Of a DNA stretch of 64,000 bases, positions 1-15,000 are shown piece by piece. A program made the position numbers and the translations under genes. The DNA is from Halomonas lysinitropha. GTDB taxonomy: Bacteria > Pseudomonadota > Gammaproteobacteria > Pseudomonadales > Halomonadaceae. Where the stretch lies: the NCBI RefSeq assembly GCF_902500215.1, contig NZ_CABVOU010000043.1:102951-166950 (forward strand), written 5' to 3'. Below the pieces are notes generated by a model, which was not told the origin of the DNA, did no database searches, and saw only the letters and a list, made by a program, of their open reading frames with translations. The first letter of the stretch is position 1. Each line of letters starts with the position of its first letter.

Positions 1-1
1 C

Positions 2-3000
2 GCAGCGAGCATCTTCGAGACCGTGGCCCCGGTCGAGGTCGTGCTGCCGGCGGCGCTCGAGGCCTTCAGCAACCTGACGCCCGAACGGGCGGCGATCCTC
101 ATGAGCGACTTGGCCGAGACGCTGGTGAAGCTCGAGGAGAGCGGCGCGCTGGGCCAGACGCTGCCCTACCTGCAGACGGCCGAGCAGGCGAACGAGATCC
201 AGGAGATCACGGTCACCAAGGGCGACAGTGCTAATTTCACGCTGACCTTCGACGGCAAGACCACAGACGAGATCAGCGCCGACGCCGAGGCCGAGGCGGT
301 GCGCGGCGCGCTCGGCGGCCTATCGGGGCTGTTCGCGAGCGACTTCCTGGTCACCCGCACCTCGGACGATGCCACGAGCGCGACCTACACGGTCGAGTTC
401 GTCGGCCAGCTCGCGGGCGCTGACCAGCCGGGGATCACGGGCACGGTCGCCTCCGGCTCGGGCTCGGTCGCGGTCGAGACCTCCCAGGAGGTCGGCCTGA
501 CCCCCGGCGAGGCGGTGACGCTGGGCGCGCTTTCGCAGCTCGGCGCGGCGGCGGACGCGCTGGCGCGCGCGCTGCGCAACGAGATCCAGGAGGTGACGGT
601 CACCAAGGGCAGCAGCACGTCGTTCCATCTGGTGGTCGATGGGCTGGTCGGCAGCGAGGGAGCGGTCGGCAGCGGCCAGGTGAACGACGATAGCCCGTCG
701 TCGACCAAGTTCGTCGTGTCCGGCCTGACCGACACGCCTGCTGCCTACGAGGGCCATAAACTCCGTTTCGCGAACAGCAGCGAGCTGTTCGAGATCACCG
801 GGGCGACGGAGTCCGACGGCGGCATCGAGCTGACAATCGACAACACGACAGCGCCGGCTCCAGCGGACGGCGACGCGTTCACGATTGTCGCTCAGACCGA
901 TGACATCGCGGTCGGTGCGGACGAGCAGGCCGTGCGGGCCGCTCTGGGAGCCCTGCCGGAGTTGAGCGAGAGCGACTTCCTGATCACGCGCACCGCCGAC
1001 GATGCGACCGAGTCAGTGTACGTGATCGAGTTCACCGGAAAGCTGCAATCCGTGGACCAAGTGCCGCTTTCCGGCGGGGGGGCCTCGGTCGGCGTGACGG
1101 AAGTGTTCGAGGGCGGCGTGTTCGCCAACCTCGCGGAGCTGGCGCAGGACATCAAGACCTTCCTCAAGCTGACCGAGGCGCCGAAGTTCGGCTACACGCC
1201 GGCCAGCGGCTCGGCCGCCTCGGCGGTGACGCTGCCGCTCTCGTTCATGATGGAGACCGACTCCACGGCCTTGATCGATCCGGCGAGCGAGGGCGATGTC
1301 GCGCCGCTGAGCAACATCCGCACCTTCAACACCGGTTCCACGGACCCGGCCGAGGCGGTGGTCGGGACGACCGCGAGCCTCGATCTGGTGGTCGGCTTCG
1401 ACCTCGGCGCCGGGCCGGTGGCGCAGGTCGGCGTGCCGTCGGTCTCGAGCGACATCGCCGATTTCGAGGACGTGCCGGGCGGCGTGAGCGAGGCGCTGGC
1501 GCAGAACGGCACATTGAACGGCGCCGGGCATTTCACCTTGGTGGTCGAGGGCGTGGTCGGCAAGGGCACGGTGAACGACACGTCGGCCACGGCGACGGCG
1601 ACCGACTTCGTCGTCTCCGGCCTCGGGCACACGCCGTCGGCCTATATCGGCCAGTCGCTGCGCTTCGAGGGGAGCAGCGACCTGTTCGAGATCGACGACG
1701 CGACGGCCTCGGGCACCGCGGGCGACATCGCGCTGACGCTGGTCGGGGGCGGCAGCTCTGCGCCCGCCGACGGCGCGGCGTTCGAGATTGTGGGTGAGAT
1801 GGCCGTCGTGGTGACGGTGCCAAAGGAGACCGACGGCACGGCCGCGCGGGACAAGGTCAAGAAGGAGATCAACACCACCAGCGATGCCGAGCAGTTCGAG
1901 CTGTTCGCCGAGCGCGCGGCGACGCAGAACGGCGGCATCCTGGGCTCGGACGCGCAGTTCGACCTGATCCTCACCCTGGACAATGGCACCGAGGATGGCA
2001 CCGAGCTGATCTGGAGTCTGGAGGTGCTCGCAGAGGCGACGGACGGCACCGGCGCCGACACGCTGTTCCAGGAGCTGCTGGCATCGGGCGATCCGAACGC
2101 CGACGCCGCGATCGAGTGGGATTCCGGCTTCAGTGAGGACGATTCCGCCTCCTCCGAGACCGACGCCGCCCGCATCACCACCTCGAAGCCGGTGGTGCTG
2201 GACAAGGACCGCGGCTGGAACTTCATCCTCGAGCTCGACACCGGCGCGGCGGGCGCCGCGACGGAGAGGTACCTGGTCGAGGTCGACGCGCCGACCGGCG
2301 ACAACGCCACGGCGCGGCTGAACGGCTTCGTCGCCAACATCAAGACTGCGCTGGGATCGGTCACGAACCTCGCCGATGACACCACCGCGGACATCAGCGC
2401 CGCCGTCGATGCCAGCGTGACCGGCGGCGGCATCGCGCTCGCCACCACGGCGGCGCCCGAGGAGGGAAAGGCCTTCCTGGCGCTACGCTCGGCGGCGGAA
2501 CTGTTCGCCAATACCGGGATGTCCGATCTGGTCGACGACATCAACGCGGCCATCGGCGACGCCGTGCTGTCGTCCGGAACCACGACGAAGGAGCTGTCCG
2601 ACATCCTGGTCGCCGACCTGAGCCCGGATGCCGAGGGAGACGCCCATTTCACCTTCCGGGTCAAGCTCGGGACTCTCGGGACTGTCGAAAGCGAGGAATT
2701 GCGCCGGGTGTCACTGACGGCCACCTCGGGCAACATCGCCGCGTCGGAGCTGGGCTTCGGCAACGAGACGCCGGTGGTCGAGACCGGCACGGTCGGCAGC
2801 ACCGCCTCCGACATCACCGTTGCGGGCGGCGCCGTCACCAAGCTGGAGGCGATCATCCCCGGCTTCACCGATGACGCCAGTGACCTCGAGGGCACGATCC
2901 TGCGGATCACCGAGGGGGTGCTCGAGGACCTGCGCTTCGAGGTCACGGGGGCCTCGGAGGCCAGCGGCGTGTGGACGCTGGCCGTCGAGGGGCGGACGCT

Positions 3001-6000
3001 GACCCTGTCCGATACGGAGATCCAGGACGCGCTGAAAGACGCGGCGTTCGAGCTGGTCGATCCCGATCTGACATCGCAGTCGAGCTCGCTCTACCGCGAC
3101 GTCGCCAGCGTGCTCGAGGACGAGGTGCAGCAGGCGGTGAATTCGGCGCTCGGCTCTGGCATCGTCGCGACCGACCGCCTCGGCAACCGGGTCCTGCTCG
3201 ACGGCGCGACGGCGGAGCAGGCCTCGCTCCGGATCCTGGCCGACCCAATGAACGCCGAGCGCAACGACGCCGGGGTGCTGACCGATCCCGCCTTCAGCGA
3301 GATTGGCTTCGTCGAGAACGCCTTCGACCGCCAGGGCGCGGCCGAGATGTTCATCAGCGGCAAAGATGGCAGCGGGCCCGAGCTGACGTTCTTCGCCGAG
3401 GTGGCGTCGACCAACTTCGACATGACCGCGAACTACGGCTTCCTTGGCATCGAGGCGGTCGGTAACCTGACGCTCGACGGCGGGCTGAGCTTCGATCTGC
3501 TGGCCCCGGGCAGCAGCGGGCGGCTGAGCCTGCTGGACCTGCTCGGCAGTCTCGACAATGCCAGCATTTCCGACATGTTCTCGATTGCGGCCACGGATTC
3601 GGGCGGGGGGACGCCGTCCGCCGCGCTGTCGATCTCCTCGATCACGGCCAGCGAGTCGGTGCTCCAGACCGACGTTGAGGCGGCGTCGCTGATCGATCCG
3701 GGGACCGCAACCGCACGGCTTGATTTCGAGTTCCCGAATGCTTGGCTGACCAGCCCGACCGAGGAGCTGGTCATCACCGGCGACGCGGCGCCGACCGTCG
3801 GCACGGACGGCAAGCTGACCGGCACCGCCAATTTCCGGATCTCGGTCAACGGCTCGAAGGGCTTCGAGGTGGTGCTCCTCGGCACCGACTCCCTCGGCAG
3901 CCCCGCGAACGCCGTGGACACCTCGGGCAACACCATCACCGCGGACCTTTTGGCCGACATCCGCGCCGCCCTGGCTGTGGCGGCGGACCCGGACACGGGC
4001 GAGCCGCAGGACCTGACCAAGTGGATCGATGTCCGGCTCGAGGGCGGCAAGTTCGAGTTCTTCGCCACGCCGCCCGACGACCCGGATTTCTTCGTCTCGG
4101 TGCTCAGCGTGACGCCGCTCTTGGCGGGCAATACTAGGGGTGACGGCGCCAAGGAGCTCGGCTTCACCACGCGCCAGCAGTTCCCCTCGCGGGCGGTGAC
4201 GCTGTCGAAGAGCCACGCCGAAGTGCTCGACGCCTTCACGCAGATCGACGGGGCGGCCATCCAGGCCTCGCTCGAGGGCGTGCTTGACAACTTCCTGAAG
4301 CGGCTCGGCGATCTCGCCGCGACCGATGATGATAAGGCCCCGATCTTGGCCGCCGACCTGCCGCTGCTGAAGCGCAGCGTGCTGGAGGTGCTGCCGGTGG
4401 CGGGCCAGTTCTCCAGCGCGCTCTCGGGGTTCGACGCCGCGGCGCTGGGCAACATCCAGGACCTACGGGCGCATCTGATCGATCTCGGCCTCGGCGACAT
4501 CACCATCGGCGCGACGAGCGGTACCGACGGCACCGTCGCGCTCGACATCCTGATCGACGATTTCGCCGTCTCCGTGTCGGATAGCGCGACGAAGCTGCGG
4601 CTCGACCTGCAGCAAATCGCCGACATCCTCCCGATGGACGATGACAAGACCGCGGGCACGCTGGTCGAGCAGGGGCTGGTCGCCACCAACGGCCAGCTGC
4701 TGACGGTCAACGCCGAGGCGCTGCTCGATCTGGGCGTCGAGATCCGCTTCTCCGGCGCCAGCGATCCGACGACCACGCTGAAGAGCGGGACCGATACGAA
4801 CGGTGACGACTATACCGGGGTCGACTTCGAGGTCGGTGCCAGCCTCGGCGCCAGCGCCGGCGGCGACGACATCCAGATCGGGCCGGTGACGCTGAAGACG
4901 CTTGGCGCCGAGGCCGGGCTGGGCGGCAGCTTCACCGTGACGCTGGGCAGAGACCTGGCACTGGGCGCGCTGGGCAGCGACCCGGAGGCGGGCGCCACCG
5001 TGGCGCAGGTCAACGCGGCGGCCACGGCCACAACCCATAGCGCCAGCGCCAGCGCGCTTCTGCCGCTGTTCCTGGCGAACGGGCGCGACCCGCTGCAGGG
5101 CGATATCGGCCAGGCCACGGGGAGCGCGACGCAGGACGACACCGGCCCGGGCCCCGACACCACCGAGATTGTCGCCCGCGGCATCGCGCGGAACGACTAC
5201 GCCGGCTTCCTGCTGCGCTTCACCTCGGGCAACCTCGAGGGGCAGCAGTTCGATGTCGTGAGCTCGACCTTCGACACCGGCAGCGGCGAGACGACCTTCG
5301 TCGTGGACGGGCTGGTGGACGCGCCGGCGGACCAGGACAGCCTGGTGGTGGTCAACCCGATCCGCGTCGCGATCAACGACCTCGGCAAATTCCTCGACGG
5401 CTCAATCGCCGCCGCCGACCTGCCGGTGACGCTGCCGCAGAACACGGCGATCGCGGGGCTGCTCGACCCGGTGGACCAGATCGCCAACCCGGACGCGGTG
5501 ATCGCGGGGATCGACGAGTTCTTCTTCGTGCTCCAGAACGCGCTCGACGACGTGGTGTTCACGCCGGCCTCGCTGCCCGTCCTGGGCAGCGCCATGGAGG
5601 GGCTGGGCGGGCTGATCTCCTCGACGCTGCGCGCGCAGCTGCTGCTCAGCTACGTCACCGAGTTCCTCAAGATCCCCGCGGCGGATCAGATGACGCCGCT
5701 CGAGACCATCGGGCTGATGCAGCGCGCCATCCACGAGGCGTTCAGCTCGACCGCCAGCGGCGCGGCGAACGGCCTCGGGCTGATCTCGACCGCCATCGCG
5801 GGCGATGTTGGGGTCAACGTCGAGTTTGACGACGATACCCAGAAGACTTCCGTGGACTCCGACTTCGCGTCGGACGTGAACAACAAGACGATCGACCGTA
5901 TCTCGTTCGACCTGGGGCTCTCCCAGGCGCAGATCACCGTGCAGACGCTGGTCCAGAACTACATCTCCGCCACCCAGGGCGACACGCTGTTCGGCGAATT

Positions 6001-9000
6001 GGCGGACGCGCTTGCGGCGAGCTACTCCGGCTTCAAGGCGTTCTTCGACATCGGCGACTCGCTGCGCGCGCTCAACATGCGGCTGGACGACACGGTGTCC
6101 AGCGCCGATGCGACGGTCGGGTTCCTGCCGGCCGAGCTCGACGTGCAGCTCGGCTTCAACCTGGCGTTCCACTTCGGCTTCGACCGCGAGCTGGGCTTCT
6201 TCGTCGACGTCTCGGGCGACGAGGAGCTGGCGCTCGACGTGAAGGCGCAACTCTTGAACCCGACGCCGGGCGAGGTCGGCGCGTACAAGGGCAGCCTGTC
6301 CTACTTCGCCAGCGAAGTGCTGGACTTCACTGACATCCTCAGCGGCAAGGTCGACGGCAGCGTGAGCGGCACCACCGTCTCGCTCAAGGGAGCCGGCGCG
6401 GAGGGCAAGGGCGTCTCGGTCGGCAACAATTTCCTGGGCAACGCGTCGCTGTCCACGTTCCTGACCAACCTCTCGACGGCCGACAGTATCCACAAGCTGA
6501 AGCGCGTCGACGGCCAGTTCACGTTCAGCAACGTCAATGGCAGCGCGAGGACCGCGGATCTGGAGGTCAACCTCGCCGACGTTGCCTGGGCCGAGGCGCT
6601 GATCGACACCGACGGCTTGGAATTCGACCTCACCGTCAGAAATGTCGGGAGCGGCGATAACAGCTTCATTGCCTCTTTGACGCTCGGGTCCATCAGCGGG
6701 AACAACGCGACGTTCTCGGTCAGCAACTTGTTCTCGTTCGACACCCTGAGCGTGCCGGACGCCGCTGACTTCAATGATACGAACGTCGAGGTGTTCCTCT
6801 CGCTCAAGGACAAGGTGTTCGCGAACTATCTGGTCTCGATCCCGGAGGGCTACCGGCTGGTCATCCGCGATGACGCCGGCACCCTGGTCTCACGCCGGAT
6901 CACGGCGATCGACCCGGGCACCCGCAAGATCACGGTCGACTCCGCCTTCACCGGCACCTTTGCCTCGGACGCGACCTGGTTCGTCTCGCCGCCCGAGAGC
7001 CGCTTCGAGGCGCGCTACAGCATCGACATCCTGGACCCGGACGAGGCCTCTGGCTTCGACGGCAATGCCTCGATCTCCGAGCTGCTGAACCTTACCGAGT
7101 TCGCCGACCTGATCGACGCCAAGATCTCGGGCACTACCGACCTCAACCTCGAGGTCACCACCCAGCGGTTCGATCGCACGCTGTCGGCACCGCAGCTCAG
7201 GACCGATCTCTCCGTGTTCTGGCAGTTCATCGAGCGCGACCTCGTGCACGAGGGCACTGACCTCGAGGGGCAGATCCAGGGCCTCGGCGCGCGCGCCTTC
7301 GGCGACGGCTTCGGCTTCACCTCGACGGGACTCGAGACGGTCCAGGACTCCAACCAGTTCCGCAACGCCATCCCGCCGGACGGCTTCGTGCCCATGATCG
7401 TCGATCATGCCGGCAATTCGGCCGACTTCGCGAACGGCGACATCATCCGCATCGAGGGCGCGCGCGGCGCACGGCCCGACCAGCCTGCGCCGATCCGCAT
7501 CAAGGTCAACGACGTCTTCTCCATCAGCGATGTCGGGCAGACGTTCGATTTCGACAATCTCGACAATTCCATCACCTCCACCTTCACGCTCGACAATTCG
7601 GTCGGCGAGGACGCCACCAAGGGCGGCAATCCGGGGTTCCGCGAAAGCCGGCACACCGCCAATACCGGCGAGATTTTCATCCTGCCGAAGATCGAGAGCC
7701 TGGCGGTCGCGGGCGGCGAGATCACCGTCACGGTCAAGCTCAAGGACCCTCAGAACCTGGGTGACGGCGTGCAGCTGACGCTCTGGGACCTCTGGGCGCC
7801 GGGCAACAACGGCACCTATCTGATTGCCGATTTCACTGCCCCGTCCTCAGGCGATCTCTATTCGTTCAAGCTGAAGAACATCGACGGCGCGCTGGTCACG
7901 GACGCGATGTTGGGGCTCGATCCCACCGCCGGCCAGGCGCTGGTTGTGCGCCCGTTCGAGTCCGGTTATGTGGACAACGCCAACGCTCCGGTGGTCGACC
8001 ATCTGAACGTCCAGATGAACCTGGACTCGGTGTCCGAGTTCGTCGCCGGGCTGGTCGAGTCCTTCGAGGGCGCGATCGAGCCGCTCGGCTGGCTGCTGAG
8101 CCCGACCGACGGGTTCCTTTTCCAGAAGGACCCGATCTTCTCGTTCCTCAACGGACGCACCTTCCGGGTCGTCGACACGCTGCAGCAACTGGCCATGCTT
8201 TCTGGTCGCGCAGATGCGTTCGTGGTGTTCGAGACGCTCGAGGCACTCTCGGTGATCTTCGGGCTGGCCGAGAAGATGGCGCAGCTCCAGGAATCCGTCG
8301 ATGACGACGTCTGGCTGGATCTCGGCGGCATGCAGGTGCCCGACGTGCGGGGCGTCCAGGACCTGAGCCAGCTCTTCGACCCGCAAACCACGCCGCAGCC
8401 GAGCGGGATCAGCACCGGCTCGGTGCCGATCTCGATCAGTGAGTCCAAGGATCAACCGAACTCGGCCTTCGAAAAAAAGAAATCGCGTTCAGGCGGAGTG
8501 AACCCCATCCAGTCCAGCGTCTCGCTGCGCCAGCAGGTCTCGGAGAAGACCACCACAACCGATCGAAACGGCAAGACGGTAAGCTCGAAGGAGCTGACCA
8601 AAGGCGGTGGGGGCAGCCTCAGTGGCGGCTTCTTCCTCGATTTCCCCGTCCTGACCCGGCCCGAGCAGTCGCTGCGCATGCTGGTGGGCGCCGATGTGGA
8701 TCTCTTCACGCTGATCCTGCCGACCCTGACGGTCGGCTTCGACATCGAGCAGAAGAAGACGGTCATGGCCGGCCCGGTGCCGATCAGCTTCGGCATCGGC
8801 TTCGGCATCGACCTCTCCCTGTCGCTGGCGGTCGGCATGGACACGGCCGGCTACCGCGACTTCGCGCGCACGGGCAACGAGGACGACATCAGCAACGGCT
8901 TCTTCTTCCTCGACGTGCGCGAGTTCACCCAGATCCAGACGGGCGGCGACGCGGCCGCGCCGGACAAGACCGGCCTCTCGCTCGACGACCCGGCCGAACT

Positions 9001-12000
9001 CTCCGTCGGCTTCATCGTCACGCTCAGCGTCGGGCTGGGGGTCGGAGGCTTCCTCGAGGTCGGCCTGCGCGCGGGGATCACGGGCTCGATCGACTTCAAC
9101 TGGCACGATCCGGATTTCGACGGTCGGATTCGCATCGCCGAGCTCGAGGCCTCGACCGTGCTGGCGGACGGCAGCACCAACGGCCTTGCCGTGTTCGACA
9201 TCTCCGGCACGCTTAGCTGGTTCTTCGAGTTCTTCGTCGAGGTGTTCGGCTCGGAGGTTTTCTCGATCGACCCGTTCGCGCAGGCGGGCATCGACCAGAC
9301 CATCATCTCGGGCCCGATCAGCAACTTCCAGCGCCCCGCGATCATGGGCGCCATGGTCGGCGAGGAGATCCGCGTCAACATGGGCGCCTTCGCCGGGCAG
9401 CGGATCAACGGCGACACCTCGGACGGAAGCGAGGCTTTCACGCTGACGGCCAGCGGGGGCTTCCTCATCATCACCGGCACGCTCGACGGCAACAGCTTGA
9501 CGCCCGGGCCCACGCTGGCCGCCGGGGTCCAGAGTATCAATAAGTTCGAGCTGGCCGGCGTCGCGCGGATCAGCGCCTTCGGCGGGGCGGGCGCCGACAA
9601 ACTGACGATCGCCGGCGACTGGAGTAACTATGCCAGCGCCATCACGCTGCTGTTCCGGGGCGGCGTCGGCGATGACACCGTCGAGATCGGCTCGGGGGCC
9701 ACGGCGGCCATCCCGATGCGCCTGCTCGGCGAGGAGGGCGACGACGATCTGACCGGCGGCACCGCAGACGACATCATCGAGGGCGGGGTCGGTGACGACA
9801 CGCTCGGCGGCGGCAAGGGCAACGATCTGATCGAGGGCGGTCCCGGCGACGACATGCTCCTGGGCGGGGAGGGCGACGACACCCTGCAGGGCGGCTTCGG
9901 CGACGACACGCTCGACGGCGGCGCGGGCTCGGATACCTACAGGTTCGAGCAGAACTGGGGCGACGACGAGATCATCGAGGCGGCGAGCGAGCCGGGCGCG
10001 GTCGATACCATGGACTTCAGCCGGGCCCGGGCGCGGATCAACGTGACCATCGCCCCGACGGCGACTCCGTTCGATCCCGCGATCGACCCCTCGGTGGCCC
10101 CCGGGCTGACGGCCACGGACGATTTCGGCCTCTCGGCCGCGACCTCCGCCAACACCGTGACCCAGGCCGACAACGCCATCGAGCGGATCGTCGGCGGCCG
10201 GCTGGCCGACCGTTTCTACATCGCCGCCATGTCTCAGGACGGGCTGGCGATCGACGGCCGCGACGGCAACGACTTCTACATCGTGCAGATGAACCCCGAG
10301 CTGAGGGGCGTCTTGCTGCTCGGCGACAGCGGCTACAGCTTCTACACCGACACGCTGGAGGTCCGGGGCACGCTGGGCGACGACGCGGTCTCGGTCACCG
10401 ACCAGAACATCCTGCTGGGCGCGGCGGCGCAGGCCGTGATCGTCTACGAGGATCCCGAGAACCCGCACCAGGACACCGCCGGCTTCGAGCGGCTGATCTT
10501 CAATATGCGCGACGGTGACGACACCGTCTGGCTGCATACCACGGTCAGCACCGCCTCGATCGAGATCAACGGCGGGTCCGGCAGTGACGACATCATGGTC
10601 GGATCGGCAAAGGTGGTGACGAGCGCGACGCCGCTCGACCAGCTCGCGAATGCCGGCGCGCAGCCCTCCGCGTCGCTGAACACGATCTACGACGCGTTGA
10701 CCGCGGCTGACAGCGCCGAATTCGAGGTGTTGTTCGTCGGCGGCGACGCGCAGACCGTCGACATCAGCGCCGCGCTGACGGCCGGCGCGACCATCGCCGA
10801 CCTGCTCACGGAAATAAACACGCAGCTCACCGACGTCACGGCCATCTGGGACACGGCGGAGCGAGCCATCGCCTTCCAGGCGACCGCCAACGGGTCCAAA
10901 GAGAACAAGGAGATCTCGGTCCGCGCCATCGTCGACAGCGGCGCCCCGGTGGCCACGGCGCTGGCGCTCGGCCTGCTCAGGCCGGCGGGGGTCGCGGTCG
11001 GCCGGTTCACCGGCCTGCGGCTTCATCGCCAGCTCGACTACCCCACCTTCTTCGACGGCGATCTCGGCGGCACCATCGACACCATCAGGCAGAGCGCGGT
11101 GAACGGCCCGGTGTTCCTCGCCGGCGGCAGCGGCGTCGACGACCGGGTGGTGATCGACGACAGCGGCGACACGACCGGTGACAACGGCGAGGAGAAGGGC
11201 ATCCTGGTTGAGACCTTCCTCTCGGGCCTGGGCGTGGCCGAGGGCATCGACTATCGCGAGTTCGCCGAGCTGACCGTGCGGCTGGGAACCGGCGAGGACA
11301 CCTTCTTCGTCGAGGACACCCATCTGGGCACGACCAATTTGCGCGGCGGCCCCGGAGCCGACACGCTGGATGTCGAGCGGATCAAGGGTCCGACCTTCGT
11401 CGATGGTGGCCTGGGCGACGACATCATCAACGTCAACCGGCGGCTCACCTTCCCGGCGGTCCTGGGGCCGATCGTGAACGCTGGCGCGGTAGGGACGCTG
11501 GACACCTCGGGCACCGCCGACGCCTATGTCCCTCTCGGCGCCGTCACCAGCATCTATGCCGGCACGGTCGACGCGACGACCGGCACCGCGGATCTCTATG
11601 TCGACGCAGCCGATTTCGCGCCGGACTTCCTGGTGCCGTCGGACTTCCAGGCGCTCGTCGGCGCCGAGTTCGAGGTGACCGGCGGCACGGCGGACGGCAC
11701 GACCGCCACCGTCGAGAGCATCGACACTGGCCTCCTGGCCAGCGACGGGCTGGTCGGCTTCACTTTCACCGTGCTGACGCGGCCGGCGACGCTACCGGAC
11801 TCGAGCAGCACGTGGCAGATCACGCACCCGAACACCGACCTGCTGATCGGGGCGAGCTTCGAGATCACCGAGGGCACCGGTGCCGGCGAGACGGCGACCA
11901 TCGCGGGCCTCGAGGAGGACCGGATTAGCGAGGGCCTGATCGGGTTCGTGTTCGACGCGGCGCTCGGCACCCCGCCCGATGAGACCAGCGCCTGGCGCAC

Positions 12001-15000
12001 CAGCCGGCCCGACCCGGCGTTCGACCCCGCGCTCAACGTCGCGCCGGACATCAACCCGATCGGCTCGGGAATCTCGGGCGCGGCGCTGACGCTCGACGGC
12101 GAAGACGGCTCGGACGTCTACACCGTCAACCTCGCCGGCCGCGGCGAGTCGCTGATCAACGTCAACGACACCGGTGGCGCCGACGCGGGCGTGGACGCCT
12201 TGACGGTCAACGCCACTCCGCTGGCCGACTACCTGCTGCTTCGGGCCAACAAGACCACCGGCACGCCTGCCGGCTTCATCGCCTCCTTCACCCAGGGCGC
12301 GGAGAACCAGGGCTTCTCGCAGACCGCGCAGATCGAGCGGGTCAACTACGACAAGGACATCAACGCGGGCGTGACGATCAACCTGTTCTCGGGCGACGAC
12401 GAGATGGTGATCGACGATGTCGCGGCTCCGCTGCAGGTGTCGGGCGGCATCGGCGACGACTCCTTCCAGGTGGGCCAGCTCTTCGACACCATGCGTGTCG
12501 GGCCGAATACGCCGGAGACGGGGGACGTCAACCCGGCCACCGGCCTGTCGGACGAGGACGCCTTTGCCACCATCGAGACCACGCGCGGCTGGCTGTCGAA
12601 CGGGATCAGCGAGTCCACGCTGATCGACGGCGGCGGCGGAAACGACAACTTCGATATTCTGCACAACCTCGCGCCCCTGTCGCTGCGCGGCGGCGATGGC
12701 GACGACACCTTCATCGTGCGCGCCTTCGCGCTGGCGGGCAGCCAGGACAACCTGCGCGAGCGCACCGACATCTCGGGCGGCGGCGGCGCCGACCTGATCC
12801 AGTACGCGGTGAACGCGCCGGTCACCATCAACGGCGGCGACGGCTTCGACACCCTGATCATCATCGGCACCGAATTCGCCGACGACTTCGTGGTCACGCA
12901 GGACGGCGTGTTCGGCGCCGGCCGGGACTTGCAGTTCACCGAGATCGAGGACTTGACCCTCGACGGCGCCGAGGGCGACGACCGCTTCTTCGTACTGGGC
13001 ACGCAGGAGGGTGTGCGCACCCAGATCGCCGGCGGCCTCGGCTCGGACACCTTCGTCGCCGGGGGCGACACGCCGCCGGTGGTCGCGAACGACCTGCTCG
13101 GCCACAGCGGCCTGATCGCGCACAGCGTCGAGAGCATGCTGACCAATGGCGAGGTTGGCGACTACGATGGCATCAGCATCGAGGGCATCACGGCCAATGT
13201 CGTCGACGATGATGAGCCGGCGATCGCCTTCGTCAATACCGGCCCGAAACAGGAAATCGAGCTGCTGGAGGGCGGCGCCGCGGCGAGCTATGCCATCGTG
13301 CTGACGCGCCGGCCCGAGACGGACGTCACCGTGACCATCTCGCCGGTGGCGCCGTCGGTCGAGGACGCCTCCAAGGGCTTCCGCAACCTGGAGGTCTCGG
13401 GCGACAACGCCAGCTTCTCGGACGCGATCACGGTGACCTTCACACCGGGCAACTGGGACACCGCCCAGACCGTCTGGGTGCGGGCGCCGGAGGATGCCGG
13501 CGCCGAGGGCGCACACTTCGCCGAGCTGCGCCATTCGGTGCAGAGCCAGAAGGTGTATAAAGGCGACGTGGGGTCGCTCTCCGCCGGGTCCGCCGACTCC
13601 GTCGAGATCTCTGAATCCGAGCTCCCGGATCTTGGCACCGCGGACGATTTCTCGCCCCTGATCGGGGCGCAGTTCGAGGTCACCAACGGCACGGCGGAGG
13701 GCGACTCCGCGATCGTCAAGGGCTACTCAAGGAACGCGAGCACCGGCAACGTCACTCTCCAGCTCGCCACGCCGCTCTCCGCGGTGCCCGACGGCACCTC
13801 GGCCTGGCAGCTCACACGCACGGACGCGATCACGGGCACCGAAATCAGCAACGTCGCCGACACCATCGAGGACGTGAACACCAATTTCGGCGTCCAGGGC
13901 GACGTCGAGGTGGCGCCGCTGCTGGTGGGCAAGACGCTGACGGTGACGTTGGGTTCCGGCGCCGAGGAGAGTTTCCAGATCCTGTCCTCGACCAAGAACA
14001 CGATCACCGTCAACGGTGCGTTCTCCGACACCATCAAGGCCGGCGACAGCTACACCATCTTTGACGGCATGACGCCGCTCACCGTCGAGGGCCACACCTT
14101 CGAGGGCCTGCTGACCGGCACCGTCCAGCGCACGGTGGACGATGCCAGCGCCGATTTCGGCGCCGCGGACAGCCTGCGCGGCGCGGTGGTCGAGATCCTC
14201 GCCGGCACCGGCGCGGGCCAGTCGGCGATCATCACCGCCAATTCCGGCACCAGCTTCACGGTCGACCGGCCCTGGAGCGTGCCGCTCGATGCCAGCTCGA
14301 TCTACGCCATCCACCGCTACAACGACCTGAAGCTGCCGAATCTCGGCGCCTCGATCGTCGACAACGACGCCACCGGCGTCGCGGTGGTGAAGTCCGAGGC
14401 GCAGATCGACGCCATCGAGGGCGAGACGGGCGGCGACACCTACGACGTGTTCCTGACCCGCAAGCCCGACGCTGGCGCGACGGTCAATGTCACGCTGCGC
14501 CCGCTGGCCGACGACTTCGGCGCGCTGCAGGTGAGCCTGAGCGCGGCGGGCGCCACCGTGGACGCGGACGGCTCGATTACCCTCGCCTTCGACGACACCG
14601 ACTGGAATGTTCCCGTCACCGTGACCGTGAGCGCGATCGACGATACGGTGGTCGAGGGGCCGCAGTTCAGCATCGTCACCCACACCGTCGCCAGCGCGGG
14701 CGACACCGACCGGACCGAGGCAGGCTTCGACTCGGTGTTCCTGTCGAACGACGCCGAGGCGACGGCGAAGAACTCGAAGAACGAGACGCTCGCCTCGTCC
14801 GGCACCGAGCTCTCGCAGCTTCTGCTGGGCGAGGACGTGGCGATCAATGGCGGCGCCATCGTCGTCGATGCCGGGACCCCGACCGTGCAGACCGTGACCC
14901 TGCCGGCGACCTCCATCGGCGGCAGCTTCTTCCTGAGCTACAAGGGCGAGCGCACGGCCAACCTCTCCTTCGACTCCAGCGTGGCGGCGATCCAGTCGGC